The translations under genes and the position numbers were made by a program. Positions 15,684 to 25,108 of a stretch of DNA of 28,855 bases are shown here, in pieces (within the stretch, counting starts at the first letter, position 1; each line of letters begins with the position of its first letter). Location: assembly GCA_934292805.1 (NCBI GenBank), contig CAKQXQ010000027.1:1-28855 (forward strand), given 5' to 3'. Below the pieces are notes generated by a model. The model saw nothing but the letters and a program-made list of their open reading frames with translations, was not told the DNA's origin and did no database searches. Source of the DNA: an uncultured Roseburia sp. (GTDB lineage Bacteria; Bacillota; Clostridia; Lachnospirales; Lachnospiraceae).

Positions 15684-17426
15684 CTATCTCCCCTCCTTTT
15701 CCGTTTTTGGAAACTGTGAATAGTAAATCTCCTGATATACCTCACACTGTTTTAAAAGCTCCTCATGTGTTCCCATTCCAACGATCTTTCCATCATCCAG
15801 TACGATGATCTTGTCAGCATACATAATTGATGCTGCCCTCTGGGAAACGATGAACACGGTTGCTTTCTCTTCCATGTCACGGATCGCCATGCGTAACTTT
15901 GCATCCGTTGCAAAATCCAGTGCCGATGCACTGTCATCCAGGATCAAAATCTCCGGTTTCTTTACCACTGCCCTTGCGATCGTCATACGCTGTCTCTGTC
16001 CGCCGGAAAGATTCTTGCCGCCCTGCTCGATCATGAAATCAAGGCCGCCTTCTTTCTTATCCACGAACTCCTTCGCCTGTGCGATCGTAAGTGCCTGCAT
16101 CAGCTCTTCATCGGTTGCATTTTCATTGCCCCAGAGCAGGTTCTCACGGATCGTTCCTTTAAAAAGGACTGCTTTCTGTAATACCATGCCAATCCTTGAA
16201 CGAAGCTCTTCCAGTGTATAGTCTCTGACATCCACACCATTTACTTTCACGCTGCCTTTGGTCGCATCATAAAAACGCGGGATCATATTGACAACGGATG
16301 ATTTTCCGGAACCGGTACCACCGATGATGCCGACTGTCTCACCTTTTTGTACTACAAAATCAATGTCTGTCAGGGATTCTTCCCCCGCACCGGCATAAGT
16401 AAGGGAAACATGTGAAAACTCCGCGGCCGGAACTCCCTCTTTATCCTTCTCTACGCTTACAGCCGCCTTAGGATCCAGAACCGATGACTGTATCTCAAAT
16501 ACAGACTGGATACGGTTTCCGCAGGCAATTGATTTATTAATATTGATAATAAGATTGGCAAGTTTGATAAGTTCCACAAGGATCTGAGACATATAATTCA
16601 CCAGTGCCACAACCTGTCCCTGTGTAATATAACCGCTGTTCACGCGGATCGCTCCGGTCCATATCAGAACAACGATCGCACCGTTAATGATCACATAGGT
16701 CAGCGGATTCATCAGTGCAGAAATCTTACCTACAAAAAGCTGAATCCTTGTAAGTGCATCATTGCTCTCATTAAAATTCTCTGTCTCGTCAGCCTCTTTG
16801 TTAAATGCACGGATCACCCTGCTTCCTGTCAGGTTCTCTCTTGTGATTCCAAGTACCTTATCTAATGCTGCCTGTACTTTCTTATAAAGAGGAATGCTCA
16901 CAATCATAACCCCAAAGACGATCACCGACAGCAATGGAATAGTCACTACAAAAATAAGTGCTGCCTTAAAGTCGATCGTAAACGCCATGATCATTGCACC
17001 GAATACGATAAACGGAGAACGCAAGAACAGACGTAAGACCAGGTTGACTCCGTTCTGTGTCTGATTCACATCGCTTGTCATCCTTGTGATCAGTGTAGAT
17101 GTACCGACGGTATCCATCTCGGAAAAGGATAACGTCTGAATATGTTCAAATAAAGCATGTCTTAGCTTCGTGGAAAAACCAACTGCGGCCTTTGCTGCAA
17201 AGTACTGTGCTGTGATCGAACAGGTAAGTCCTATGACTGCCAGCAGAAAAAGAATCATACACATCTTCATAATGTATGGTTTGTCACTGTTGGCAACACC
17301 ATTATCAATGATCGCTGCCATAACAAGCGGAACGATCAGCTCGAACGATGCTTCCAGTAATTTAAAAAGAGGGCCTAAAATCGTTTCTTTCTCATAACCC
17401 TTTAAGTATACTAATAATTTTCTCAT
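15684..17426 (-). CDS. ABC exporter half-transporter with degenerate ATP site
   Basis: The 580-residue partner has the same exporter architecture: six membrane helices, Walker A GGTGSGKSS (near 370), and a canonical signature LSGGQRQ. Two catalytic residues are changed. Walker B reads ILILDDSASALD (Asp instead of Glu), and the switch region reads IVSQRAAS (Gln instead of His). These changes are characteristic of the non-hydrolysing site of heterodimeric exporters. The working site should combine this protein's LSGGQ with the other subunit's Walker motifs. The ribosome site before ATG 17426 is weak and distant (AAAGGA, about 11 bases). It follows the DUF368 gene after 53 bases that contain a small TATGCT/AGCATA hairpin, so co-transcription with it is possible. 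Confidence 0.92.
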   Translation of the reverse strand: MRKLLVYLKGYEKETILGPLFKLLEASFELIVPLVMAAIIDNGVANSDKPYIMKMCMILFLLAVIGLTCSITAQYFAAKAAVGFSTKLRHALFEHIQTLSFSEMDTVGTSTLITRMTSDVNQTQNGVNLVLRLFLRSPFIVFGAMIMAFTIDFKAALIFVVTIPLLSVIVFGVMIVSIPLYKKVQAALDKVLGITRENLTGSRVIRAFNKEADETENFNESNDALTRIQLFVGKISALMNPLTYVIINGAIVVLIWTGAIRVNSGYITQGQVVALVNYMSQILVELIKLANLIININKSIACGNRIQSVFEIQSSVLDPKAAVSVEKDKEGVPAAEFSHVSLTYAGAGEESLTDIDFVVQKGETVGIIGGTGSGKSSVVNMIPRFYDATKGSVKVNGVDVRDYTLEELRSRIGMVLQKAVLFKGTIRENLLWGNENATDEELMQALTIAQAKEFVDKKEGGLDFMIEQGGKNLSGGQRQRMTIARAVVKKPEILILDDSASALDFATDAKLRMAIRDMEEKATVFIVSQRAASIMYADKIIVLDDGKIVGMGTHEELLKQCEVYQEIYYSQFPKTEKEGR

Positions 17427-17479
17427 CCCTGTGAGATCCTTTCCCGAATACTATGCTCTGGAAAAAGCATATATTTCCG

Positions 17480-18355
17480 TTACTGTTTCATGTCTTTCAT
17501 CTTCTGTAATCCGAAGATCACGATTCCGCCGATAATAAAAAACAGAATACTGAAATCATGGATTTCCATTGCCGGCTGTGCAACTTCCAGTGTTGTCGGT
17601 CCCATGATCACTGCATAGATCGATCCTAACATCATTCCGATGATCAGATAAATCGTCTGTGCACGGAAATTGTCCAGTGCCTTCCGGATCAGCTTCACAA
17701 TGCTGACTGCCCCGACCAGAACACCGCATCCAAAAAGAACTACCGTAAAAAAGCTTTCAAAATGTAAATGTAAAAATTCTTTGATCGCTGTAATGATCGG
17801 AAGATATAGTCCAAGGATCAGAAGAATGGTTGATCCTGAAATTCCCGGGAGAACCATGGCAGAGATTGCGATCATTCCTGCAAAGAATACAAAGATCGCA
17901 AGTCCCGGTGTCAGATGATCCAGATTGACACCGCTTCCCTCTCCGGATACCGGATTAAAATAAGTGATTGCACTTACAACTGCCGCACCGACAAGGATAA
18001 AAGGAATCGCTGCTTTCTTCGCCAGCAGGCATTCTTTTTCTTCCTTCACTACGATCGGTATTGCAAAGATAATAAATCCGATGAACAATGAGCTGATCGC
18101 ATAAATATGGGATTCAAACACACTTGTTAAAATTAAAACTGCCAGAACAAAGCCACATACCCAGCCGATTCCAAGCTTGATCAAAAACAGGATGGCTGCC
18201 TTACGTTCTGCCTTTGTTCCGGAGATAAGATCATCGATCGAATCGATAAACTGATCATAAAATCCAAGTAAAAACGCAATCGTTCCTCCGGATACTCCCG
18301 GGACACTGTCTGCCAGAGCCATACAGAAGCCTCTGATAAATTGTATTACGTACAT
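17480..18355 (-). CDS. DUF368/PopT-type undecaprenyl phosphate translocase
   Basis: The 291-residue polytopic membrane protein carries the two related loops that mark DUF368: DSVPGVSGGTIAFLLG near residue 17 and VLPGISGSTILLILG in the second half, suggesting an internal repeat with inverted topology. About eight to nine hydrophobic helices are visible, and it ends in a short charged tail. DUF368 proteins (PopT) have been reported to return undecaprenyl phosphate, the lipid carrier for peptidoglycan and other envelope polymers, across the membrane. AGAGGT precedes the ATG. The gene has its own promoter and lies upstream of the ABC pair. Whether the neighbours share a substrate is not shown. 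Confidence 0.9.
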   Translation of the reverse strand: MYVIQFIRGFCMALADSVPGVSGGTIAFLLGFYDQFIDSIDDLISGTKAERKAAILFLIKLGIGWVCGFVLAVLILTSVFESHIYAISSLFIGFIIFAIPIVVKEEKECLLAKKAAIPFILVGAAVVSAITYFNPVSGEGSGVNLDHLTPGLAIFVFFAGMIAISAMVLPGISGSTILLILGLYLPIITAIKEFLHLHFESFFTVVLFGCGVLVGAVSIVKLIRKALDNFRAQTIYLIIGMMLGSIYAVIMGPTTLEVAQPAMEIHDFSILFFIIGGIVIFGLQKMKDMKQ

Positions 18356-18422
18356 ATTCTACCTCTTTTTCTTTCTTAAAACATTGTATGCTGCCTTTGA
18401 TTTCCTATACAGCACTTCTCCT

Positions 18423-18452
18423 ATTATATCGTTCCTTTATCCGGTTTGTCTA
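18423..18452 (-). promoter_or_regulatory. Promoter of the DUF368 gene
   Basis: TAGACA (18452-18447) and a perfect TATAAT (18428-18423) are separated by 18 bases, about 70 bases ahead of ATG 18355. Confidence 0.6.
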
Positions 18453-18506
18453 TTGCTATTTTTCACAACGATATGAGGCGACAGGGGACAATTTTTTCAA
18501 AAGATC

Positions 18507-18559
18507 AGAGGCCTTCTGATCTCCCCTTGCATTGTCAAAGGAGAAACCAGAAGGCCTCT
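18507..18559 (-). terminator. Terminator after the MBG-repeat surface protein
   Basis: Perfect 12-base arms AGAGGCCTTCTG and CAGAAGGCCTCT enclose a second small stem (TCTCC/GGAGA). On the minus strand GATCTTTTGA follows. It lies 22 bases beyond the stop of the 2114-residue protein gene. The rest of 18356-18580 holds the DUF368 promoter and nothing else recognisable. Confidence 0.8.
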
Positions 18560-18580
18560 TTCTAAACTTCAACTATAAAA

Positions 18581-21500
18581 TTACATTTCTTTTCTTCTTC
18601 TGCGTAATCCTGCTGTAAGAGCAAAGCATCCGAACAGTATCAGAATTCCGGAAACTGCCGGTATCTTACTGTCACCGGTTGCTGCACTCTTAGCTTCTAC
18701 AGAAGTGTTGTCTTCTGCTGCTTTTACTGCTTCATCAGCAGGTGCGGCTGCTTCCGCTTTCTTTGCATCTGCTATGGAAACATTTCCTGCCGGGCTTGTT
18801 GTACTTCCGGCAGCTGTGCCGCTTCCACTTCCGGTGCTTCCTGTTCCTGTGCTGCTTCCTGTTCCTGCACTGCTCTCAATTTTGTTCCAGGAAAGAGCAA
18901 TCGGAGACAGGCTGTGTAAGGTCATCGAAATGCCATCTTCTTTCAGTGTAAGCTCCGGTGTCTCAACATCACCAGCATAATGCATTACACCGTTGCTGTC
19001 CGTATAATCATCTGCCAGCATATGAATTGCGAGGAATTTATAATCTGCCCGGTTGGTGGATGCCGGATATGGCAGTGTCACGTTCACTCCGCCTGCCGGG
19101 AAGTTCGCTGCATCTGCTCTTGTCCAGTTCACACCATCTATTGTATGGAGTAAAACGACATCATAAACTTCAATGTTCTCTTTTACCGGTGCTTTTCCGT
19201 CTATTTTCGCATTCAGAACAATATTCTGCAGAGCGTGAACGATTTTTTCCGGTGTATCCAGGTTTGGATTCTGGGCAAGCTTTCGTGTTACCTCTACTTT
19301 ACCCTTGTCTCCTGTGATGAGACTGTAATTGCTTCCAAGCTCAGGCTGTACTTCCATCTGCTTCGTCTTCTCAATCGTTCCTTTCAGTACAAAGGAATCC
19401 GATGCCGGGAGCTGATAGTTTTCATTGGTCAGTTTCTTGCCTGCCACTGTAACCGTAACTTCTTTATCGGTTCCTGCTTTCGCATCTGCAAAAACTGCTG
19501 TCAGTCCGGTATAGGAGAATCCAATGTCATCTCCGTCTGCCACTCCGGAAAGCTTCAATGTTCCACCGAGATTTGCGGTATTGCTTCCATCCTCCATCTT
19601 ATTTAAGACATTGACTGAAGCTGTATCCCATGAAAGTATTTTTTTATCTACGTGTACTTTCACTTTTGCTGTAACCGATTCATAATTTACGGAATCATCC
19701 GGTACGAATGTGATCTCATATTCCGTAATACCGCTGTCTTTTATTTGCGGTCTGATTTCTTTACTGCTCCAGTCGAATTTACCGGAAACAGATGCCACAC
19801 CACCTGTCAAACTGCTGTTGCCAAGGCTCTGTCCATATACCAGGCCTCCTGCTGTCGGAAGGGTTGTGATCGACGGTGTTGCTTTTTCCACAGTTACTTT
19901 TACTTTGGTATTGACACTGTTGTAATTTGCAGTGTCTGCCGGTGTATAGATCACATCATATTCGCTTCTGTCAGCTGTCGGTACAATGTTACTACCATCC
20001 ACAAAACTAAAGCTTCCGCCTGTCAGTGCTGTATGTTTGATCTGTTCCTCTGCTTTTCCTCCTGTCAGTGTCAGATCAGAAAGCTTTTTGCCCGGATCAT
20101 ATGTAACTGTGCCTGTCACTGTCGGAGCTTCGGTAATGACAGGATCTGCTTTTACTACAGTAATCGGTGTGCTGCCTTTCATCGTCTTATATTCTTTGCT
20201 GTCCGGAACGAACTGCCACTCTGCTGATGTTACACTAACAGCCGGTTTCATTTCCGGATTCAACCATGTCAGTTTACCGGTTACTGTTTTTGCACTTTCT
20301 CCTGTTCCATCTGTGAAGGTTCCATTTAAAGGAAGTTCATTTAAAGCCTGTCCGTAGATCAGTTCTTTGTTTCCATCGACTGCCACACTGCCATTCAGAT
20401 TCTTTGTATCTGCAATCTGAACATTAAGTACGTATGTGGTATCCTTGTAGTTAAACATCGTAACAGTTACTGTAATCTGTGCTTTTTTTCCTTTATCGCT
20501 GCCTGTGAGAGGTTTCACTTCGTATTTTAAAGTTGTGTCTCCTTCCATCGTTGCAGTCAGTATAGAAGATTCCCCTGTAACAGCTACGGTTCCTTTGCAG
20601 AATCCTGCATCATCCGGGAAACTCATCTTCTCTGCCAGATCGATACTTACTTCTCCGTCTGTTCCAACCGTGTATACATAATCTTTTGTTTCTGACACAG
20701 TATCGATTGCAGCTGCCTTTGTAATAGAAAATGCTCCCGTTCCACCTTCAAACGTTACTTCATAGTTCGGATTGGAAGATGTTCCCTTAATAGTATAAGT
20801 TCCTACCTCGGATTCCTTTTCTGCGTCTGTTGTGAGAGTGATCCCAAGATTATCCCCTGCTATAACATCCTGATAGCTTCCGCTTGCTGCCACAGTTGTA
20901 TAGGTAAATGCCGGATTCTCTTCTTTATATGATTTTGTAGCCGGATTTATCCTTACTCTTACCGGGCGTTTACTGATCTCCGGACGGATCGCTTCTACTG
21001 TAACAGATGCATAGCTGTCGTCTTTCGGAATAAAGGTTAGTGTACATGTATCTGTGGTTTCTACAGGAAGCAGTTTATCTAATGCATGATTCGTACAATC
21101 AGTGATGCTCCAGGTTCCGTCAATAACTATCGCACTTGCTTTCACCTCACCTCCGGTGATCGTAAGAGCTTTTACCGCTTTTCCATACATACCGGAAACA
21201 GTAGGTTTTACTGTCACAACCGGTACACGCTTCTTGGTTGTTACTGCCATGCTACATTCAACATCTGATGTATTTGGTTCAGGTGTTTCTATTAATGCGC
21301 TGATATTATAAACCTCATCCTGTGCTACTACATATACGATATATGAGCTATTTGGTGCTAATCCTGTGACTGTTGTTGTAATCACAGCCTTACCTGCTTC
21401 TGTCAGAATACCTGTCTTACCTATGCCTGCCAGATTCTGGTTTGCTTTTGCAGCATTTATGATGTCTTCAGCAATTGGTAATGTTTCACCTGATTTTTTT

Positions 21501-24500
21501 ACCAAATAATAATAGGTTCCGACTTCATTCACTTCAAAGCTTACTGTAAACTCTGTATCTTTCAGTGATGCATCATTCAAAACAGTGACGTCTGATACAA
21601 TCGGTGCAATTGTATCGATGATCAGTCCTTCTGAACTAATATAGCAGATATTTCCTGCTTTATCCGTAATCTTGGCATAGACGATCTGGTTTTTATTTTT
21701 TGCCAATGATGGCCTGCTGCTATTATTATATGGAATAAATGCTTTTTCTTCCAATACATCTGCCGTCAGCTGCTTTTCTGAGATGAGATACTCAATTTTT
21801 TCTACGCCACTGGAAATGCCCTTTTCTTTTACATCCTCTCCGGTGATCGTAATAACCGATGAATCTACTTTATAGCGGCCAAATGTTATTGTCTCGAGCA
21901 ATTTCTGCCATGTCTTAGCCCCGATCTGAATCGTTCCGGTTGGCAGAGTTTTGTCAAAGTTGACTGTTACATCTTTCGTGTATGTCTCGTTTGTTGTTGT
22001 GTCTCTGAAATATAATGTCTTTGTTATCTTTCCATCATTCTCACTGTTGAATGAATATGTAGGAGAATAAGTTCCTTCTAATGCGTCACTGATCTCATAA
22101 TCAGGTCCATTTGTTCCAATCTGTACCGGGGAACTGTAATATGCTGCTTTTGCAGTTTCCTCTGTACTTCCATTGTAAGAAATCGTACCTGCAAAATCAC
22201 CTACTGCAATCGTAAAGTTTGTTACAATCTGTCCGGTATAATTTCCCTTACCTGCTATTGTAACAGTTGCTTTACCTACATTTTTATTTTCTGTATAACT
22301 TACTTCATAATCATTTGCTTTTATGAGAGTTGAAGCTTCAAATGAAACAGCCGGTTTGATCTCTGTTCCGGTGTACAGATAATTTGCGTCAGCTGGCTTC
22401 TTGTTATCCAATAAGACTTTTGTCTCTAAATCTTTTATATCTGCCGGTTTGATTTCAAATGTGCTGGTTCCACTGACGGTATAATTTCCACCTTCTATAT
22501 TATTAAGTGTTACCGTTGCATTTCCTGCATTAGTATTATTGCTATATGCAACCGTATACTCTTCTGATGGAATTATTGTAGTTCCATCTTTTACAGCAGT
22601 TACAGCCGGTGTTTTTGCTGTTCCGTCATATACTCCTGCAGATGCGATCTCAATTGTAGGATTTGTTACCGTTTTTGGAGCGATTGTAATTGAAGCACTT
22701 GCAATGGATACTGAATTATAATTAGTGGTTTCAGGTACATAAAGATCTACATAATAAGTTCCTGCTTCAGTTGGATTCGATGATAAAAGTTTTGGGATTC
22801 CCGCTTTTCTTTCATACCATTTAAATTGAATCTGATCATAGTCCACTCCTGCAAGGTTTAACTGATTTGCTGCAGGATTCGCCAATGCTTTGCCATTATA
22901 GGTATTCTCAAAAGCGTAAGCTCCTTCTCCTGTTTTAAAGGTGATATCTGCATTTGCTTTCTTAATCTCACCGGTCTTAATAGTTGCTGAATCTCCCCAC
23001 AGCAAATAATTTTTCGCATCCTCACCGAAGAGATAGATCCCATATGCTGTGACAGTCTTACCTGTTCCTACATCCGCATTATCATAAGAATAACTTGCCG
23101 CTGTAGCTGTTACATCATCACCTTCGCACACACCATTCAGTGAAATGCTTAATCCGGTAGCGGCTGTAGTTCCATCATATTCTTTTGATGCGATTCCTTT
23201 TATAACCGGGCTAATAGCTTTTGATAGAATTGTAAAAGTTTTCTCAGCAGTTCCTGAATAATCATTCTGTCCGGTTAATGTAATCTTATATTTTCCTGCT
23301 TTTTTGATTTCTGATGTCGCCACACCGTCTTTTTTTATAGTGAGCGTATAATTTGCCGGATCAATACTTATATTGACATTATGTTCTTTGCCATTATATG
23401 TACTTTCTGCAATATCTGCTTTACCATCAATAGTAATCATATCTGCTGTAACAGGTTTCTGCACCTTTGGTTCATAATTTGAAGATGCGATTTTAAGTTC
23501 TTCTGGGCTATATGTACTGATTGTTTCAGTATCATATGCATAGATAACATTCTGCGTATTACCAAAATTTTCAAATTGTGCAGTGTATTTTTTGCCAGGG
23601 TCATTTTCTACTGCACCTGCCAGGAAGAGTTTATCCGGATATCCAACGCTGTAAGAATCTGTTGTATTCCCTTCATCACAGTTTGTTACGTCTACTATAT
23701 AATTGTTACCTCCCAGTGCCACAACATTCCACATATGTGGACCAGCACCGGTTCCGCCACCCATCATTCCGGTCACGATATAACATGTCAGGCCTCCATC
23801 CAGATCGCAGAGATACTGGAATGCTTTGGCGTAACCTTCACAGACAACGTTTGTATCTGGATTTTCATCAAACACATAGATCAACTGCCATGGATCTCCA
23901 TAGCCGCCTGTATTTGCTGCATCATAGTTATAAGAAACCAGATCGCAGATCTCGTCTTTATATCCTTTCAGACGTTCGTAATCGGACTTCCCTTTATATG
24001 TGGCTACGATTGCATTTGCTTTTGCTTTTACATTAGCTGCTGCTGTTGCCTTCGCAGAATCTACAACATATGCGTTTGTTGTATCTGATGCTCTGTATGC
24101 ACCTGCGACAGCAAATTTGATGCTCTCTAATGAATAACTTGTCACTCCACCGGTAATTTTTGAATAGTATCTATAACTCATACCACCTGTAGACGTCTTA
24201 TCATACCAGTAAAATTCATATGGGCAATCTGACAACAGTGCCTGAAGTACTGCATTTACTCCTTTTTTTAAATCATTTTCACTGGAATATGAATACTGAT
24301 CCTCTGTCAAAGCGAATACGGTACTTCCACCTTTTTCTGCGATTCCTGAGATTTTTCCCTTCAGATCATCGTACAGCGTCTTCCCTGTATCAGTCAGATG
24401 CTCTTTTGCGACCGTGCCATATGTTGCGATTTCATCATCGTATAACACGCTCCATACATATGCATCAAACAACTCTTCATTGCTCGGAAGCTCTTCTAAG

Positions 24501-24925
24501 ATCTCCGGATCGATCTCTGCTGTTTCTGTCTTGATCTGTACTTCTTCTAATGTACCTTTTGCTTCTTTGGCTATTGTTCCTTCTGCATTTGCTGCTTCGC
24601 CTGCTTTTTTATCCGCAGGTTTTTCTTCGTCCGCAGGTTTCTCTTCTGTGTCTGCTTCTTCTGTACTTTCCGCAGTCTCTGTTGTTTCTGTGTCTGCTTC
24701 CTCTGTACTTTCTACAGTCTCTGTTGTTTCTGTGCCTGCTTCCTCCGTACTTTCCAAATCCGCATCTTCCGCAGATTCTGTTGATTCTTGCTGTTCTTCC
24801 GTCGTTCCGGAAGCCGAATCCTGTGCCATTACTTTCCAGATGCTGTTATAGTCTATAACGGAATTCACCATTAAGATTGCCAGCATCACTGCAAGTATCC
24901 GCTTTGCCAATGCTTTTCTTTTCAT
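18581..24925 (-). CDS. Giant surface protein: transglutaminase-like domain plus MBG/YDG repeats
   Basis: The 2114-residue protein opens with a signal peptide (likely cleavage after VMA, residue 34) and an acidic Glu/Thr repeat region (about 40-115). A transglutaminase-like domain (about 200-470) follows, whose triad is intact: C362 in VVCEGYAKAF, H397 in GPHMWNVV, D412 in YIVDVTNCD. About 1500 residues of beta-rich repeats come next, including MBG/YDG-type units (KEYDGTTAATG, YNSVSIASASITIAPK, NPNYEVTFEGGTGAFSI, PADTANYNSVNTKVKV). The C-terminus is a Ser/Gly/Thr linker, AATGDS, a hydrophobic helix and RRRRKEM, which has the shape of a sortase signal although the motif is not LPXTG. It is probably a wall-attached protein; the transglutaminase-like domain might cross-link or cleave peptides. 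GAGGAGG precedes the ATG. It has its own promoter and terminator. Confidence 0.9.
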   Translation of the reverse strand: MKRKALAKRILAVMLAILMVNSVIDYNSIWKVMAQDSASGTTEEQQESTESAEDADLESTEEAGTETTETVESTEEADTETTETAESTEEADTEEKPADEEKPADKKAGEAANAEGTIAKEAKGTLEEVQIKTETAEIDPEILEELPSNEELFDAYVWSVLYDDEIATYGTVAKEHLTDTGKTLYDDLKGKISGIAEKGGSTVFALTEDQYSYSSENDLKKGVNAVLQALLSDCPYEFYWYDKTSTGGMSYRYYSKITGGVTSYSLESIKFAVAGAYRASDTTNAYVVDSAKATAAANVKAKANAIVATYKGKSDYERLKGYKDEICDLVSYNYDAANTGGYGDPWQLIYVFDENPDTNVVCEGYAKAFQYLCDLDGGLTCYIVTGMMGGGTGAGPHMWNVVALGGNNYIVDVTNCDEGNTTDSYSVGYPDKLFLAGAVENDPGKKYTAQFENFGNTQNVIYAYDTETISTYSPEELKIASSNYEPKVQKPVTADMITIDGKADIAESTYNGKEHNVNISIDPANYTLTIKKDGVATSEIKKAGKYKITLTGQNDYSGTAEKTFTILSKAISPVIKGIASKEYDGTTAATGLSISLNGVCEGDDVTATAASYSYDNADVGTGKTVTAYGIYLFGEDAKNYLLWGDSATIKTGEIKKANADITFKTGEGAYAFENTYNGKALANPAANQLNLAGVDYDQIQFKWYERKAGIPKLLSSNPTEAGTYYVDLYVPETTNYNSVSIASASITIAPKTVTNPTIEIASAGVYDGTAKTPAVTAVKDGTTIIPSEEYTVAYSNNTNAGNATVTLNNIEGGNYTVSGTSTFEIKPADIKDLETKVLLDNKKPADANYLYTGTEIKPAVSFEASTLIKANDYEVSYTENKNVGKATVTIAGKGNYTGQIVTNFTIAVGDFAGTISYNGSTEETAKAAYYSSPVQIGTNGPDYEISDALEGTYSPTYSFNSENDGKITKTLYFRDTTTNETYTKDVTVNFDKTLPTGTIQIGAKTWQKLLETITFGRYKVDSSVITITGEDVKEKGISSGVEKIEYLISEKQLTADVLEEKAFIPYNNSSRPSLAKNKNQIVYAKITDKAGNICYISSEGLIIDTIAPIVSDVTVLNDASLKDTEFTVSFEVNEVGTYYYLVKKSGETLPIAEDIINAAKANQNLAGIGKTGILTEAGKAVITTTVTGLAPNSSYIVYVVAQDEVYNISALIETPEPNTSDVECSMAVTTKKRVPVVTVKPTVSGMYGKAVKALTITGGEVKASAIVIDGTWSITDCTNHALDKLLPVETTDTCTLTFIPKDDSYASVTVEAIRPEISKRPVRVRINPATKSYKEENPAFTYTTVAASGSYQDVIAGDNLGITLTTDAEKESEVGTYTIKGTSSNPNYEVTFEGGTGAFSITKAAAIDTVSETKDYVYTVGTDGEVSIDLAEKMSFPDDAGFCKGTVAVTGESSILTATMEGDTTLKYEVKPLTGSDKGKKAQITVTVTMFNYKDTTYVLNVQIADTKNLNGSVAVDGNKELIYGQALNELPLNGTFTDGTGESAKTVTGKLTWLNPEMKPAVSVTSAEWQFVPDSKEYKTMKGSTPITVVKADPVITEAPTVTGTVTYDPGKKLSDLTLTGGKAEEQIKHTALTGGSFSFVDGSNIVPTADRSEYDVIYTPADTANYNSVNTKVKVTVEKATPSITTLPTAGGLVYGQSLGNSSLTGGVASVSGKFDWSSKEIRPQIKDSGITEYEITFVPDDSVNYESVTAKVKVHVDKKILSWDTASVNVLNKMEDGSNTANLGGTLKLSGVADGDDIGFSYTGLTAVFADAKAGTDKEVTVTVAGKKLTNENYQLPASDSFVLKGTIEKTKQMEVQPELGSNYSLITGDKGKVEVTRKLAQNPNLDTPEKIVHALQNIVLNAKIDGKAPVKENIEVYDVVLLHTIDGVNWTRADAANFPAGGVNVTLPYPASTNRADYKFLAIHMLADDYTDSNGVMHYAGDVETPELTLKEDGISMTLHSLSPIALSWNKIESSAGTGSSTGTGSTGSGSGTAAGSTTSPAGNVSIADAKKAEAAAPADEAVKAAEDNTSVEAKSAATGDSKIPAVSGILILFGCFALTAGLRRRRKEM
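24649..24755 (-). repeat. 42-bp tandem repeat in the acidic N-terminal region
   Basis: Two full 42-base units (24649-24690 and 24691-24732) and a 23-base partial one encode 14-residue repeats of the type ESTEEADTETTETV. The units differ by only a few bases, so this stretch is a likely site of length variation between strains. Confidence 0.85.
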
Positions 24926-24984
24926 TTGCTCCTCCTCGTTTCTTATTGTACTTACAAATTTCTACATTTGTGCCTGTTGTCTAA

Positions 24985-25013
24985 ATTATAATACTTCCTC
25001 CTTCTATTTGCAA
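24985..25013 (-). promoter_or_regulatory. Promoter of the MBG-repeat surface protein
   Basis: TTGCAA (25013-25008) and a perfect TATAAT (24990-24985) are separated by exactly 17 bases. The transcript would start near 24978, about 50 bases before ATG 24925. Confidence 0.75.
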
Positions 25014-25040
25014 AGAAAAGAACAAAAAAGTTGCAAATAG
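25004..25040. promoter_or_regulatory. Inverted repeat overlapping the -35 box, possible operator
   Basis: Perfect 10-base arms, CTATTTGCAA (25004-25013) and TTGCAAATAG (25031-25040), are separated by 17 bases. One arm contains the -35 box of the surface-protein promoter. A dimeric regulator bound here could block or recruit polymerase. Confidence 0.5.
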
Positions 25041-25108
25041 ACTGTTTCATGAATGAACGCCCCCCTATTTACAGAAAGGAGCACTTATGGCAGGAAGGAC
25101 ATAAGAAA

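Noticed and set aside
19652..20227. 191-codon plus-strand frame opposite the MBG-repeat protein
   Set aside because: Cys/Ile/Phe-rich antisense shadow of repeat coding sequence, without a ribosome site or recognisable motif.
24649..24755. CRISPR-like array
   Set aside because: The repeats are contiguous and in-frame coding, with no spacers.
25076..25106. Plus-strand five-codon leader peptide (MAGRT) with a following hairpin, like an attenuator
   Set aside because: Nothing is encoded downstream on the plus strand, and the hairpin is explained as the minus-strand terminator.
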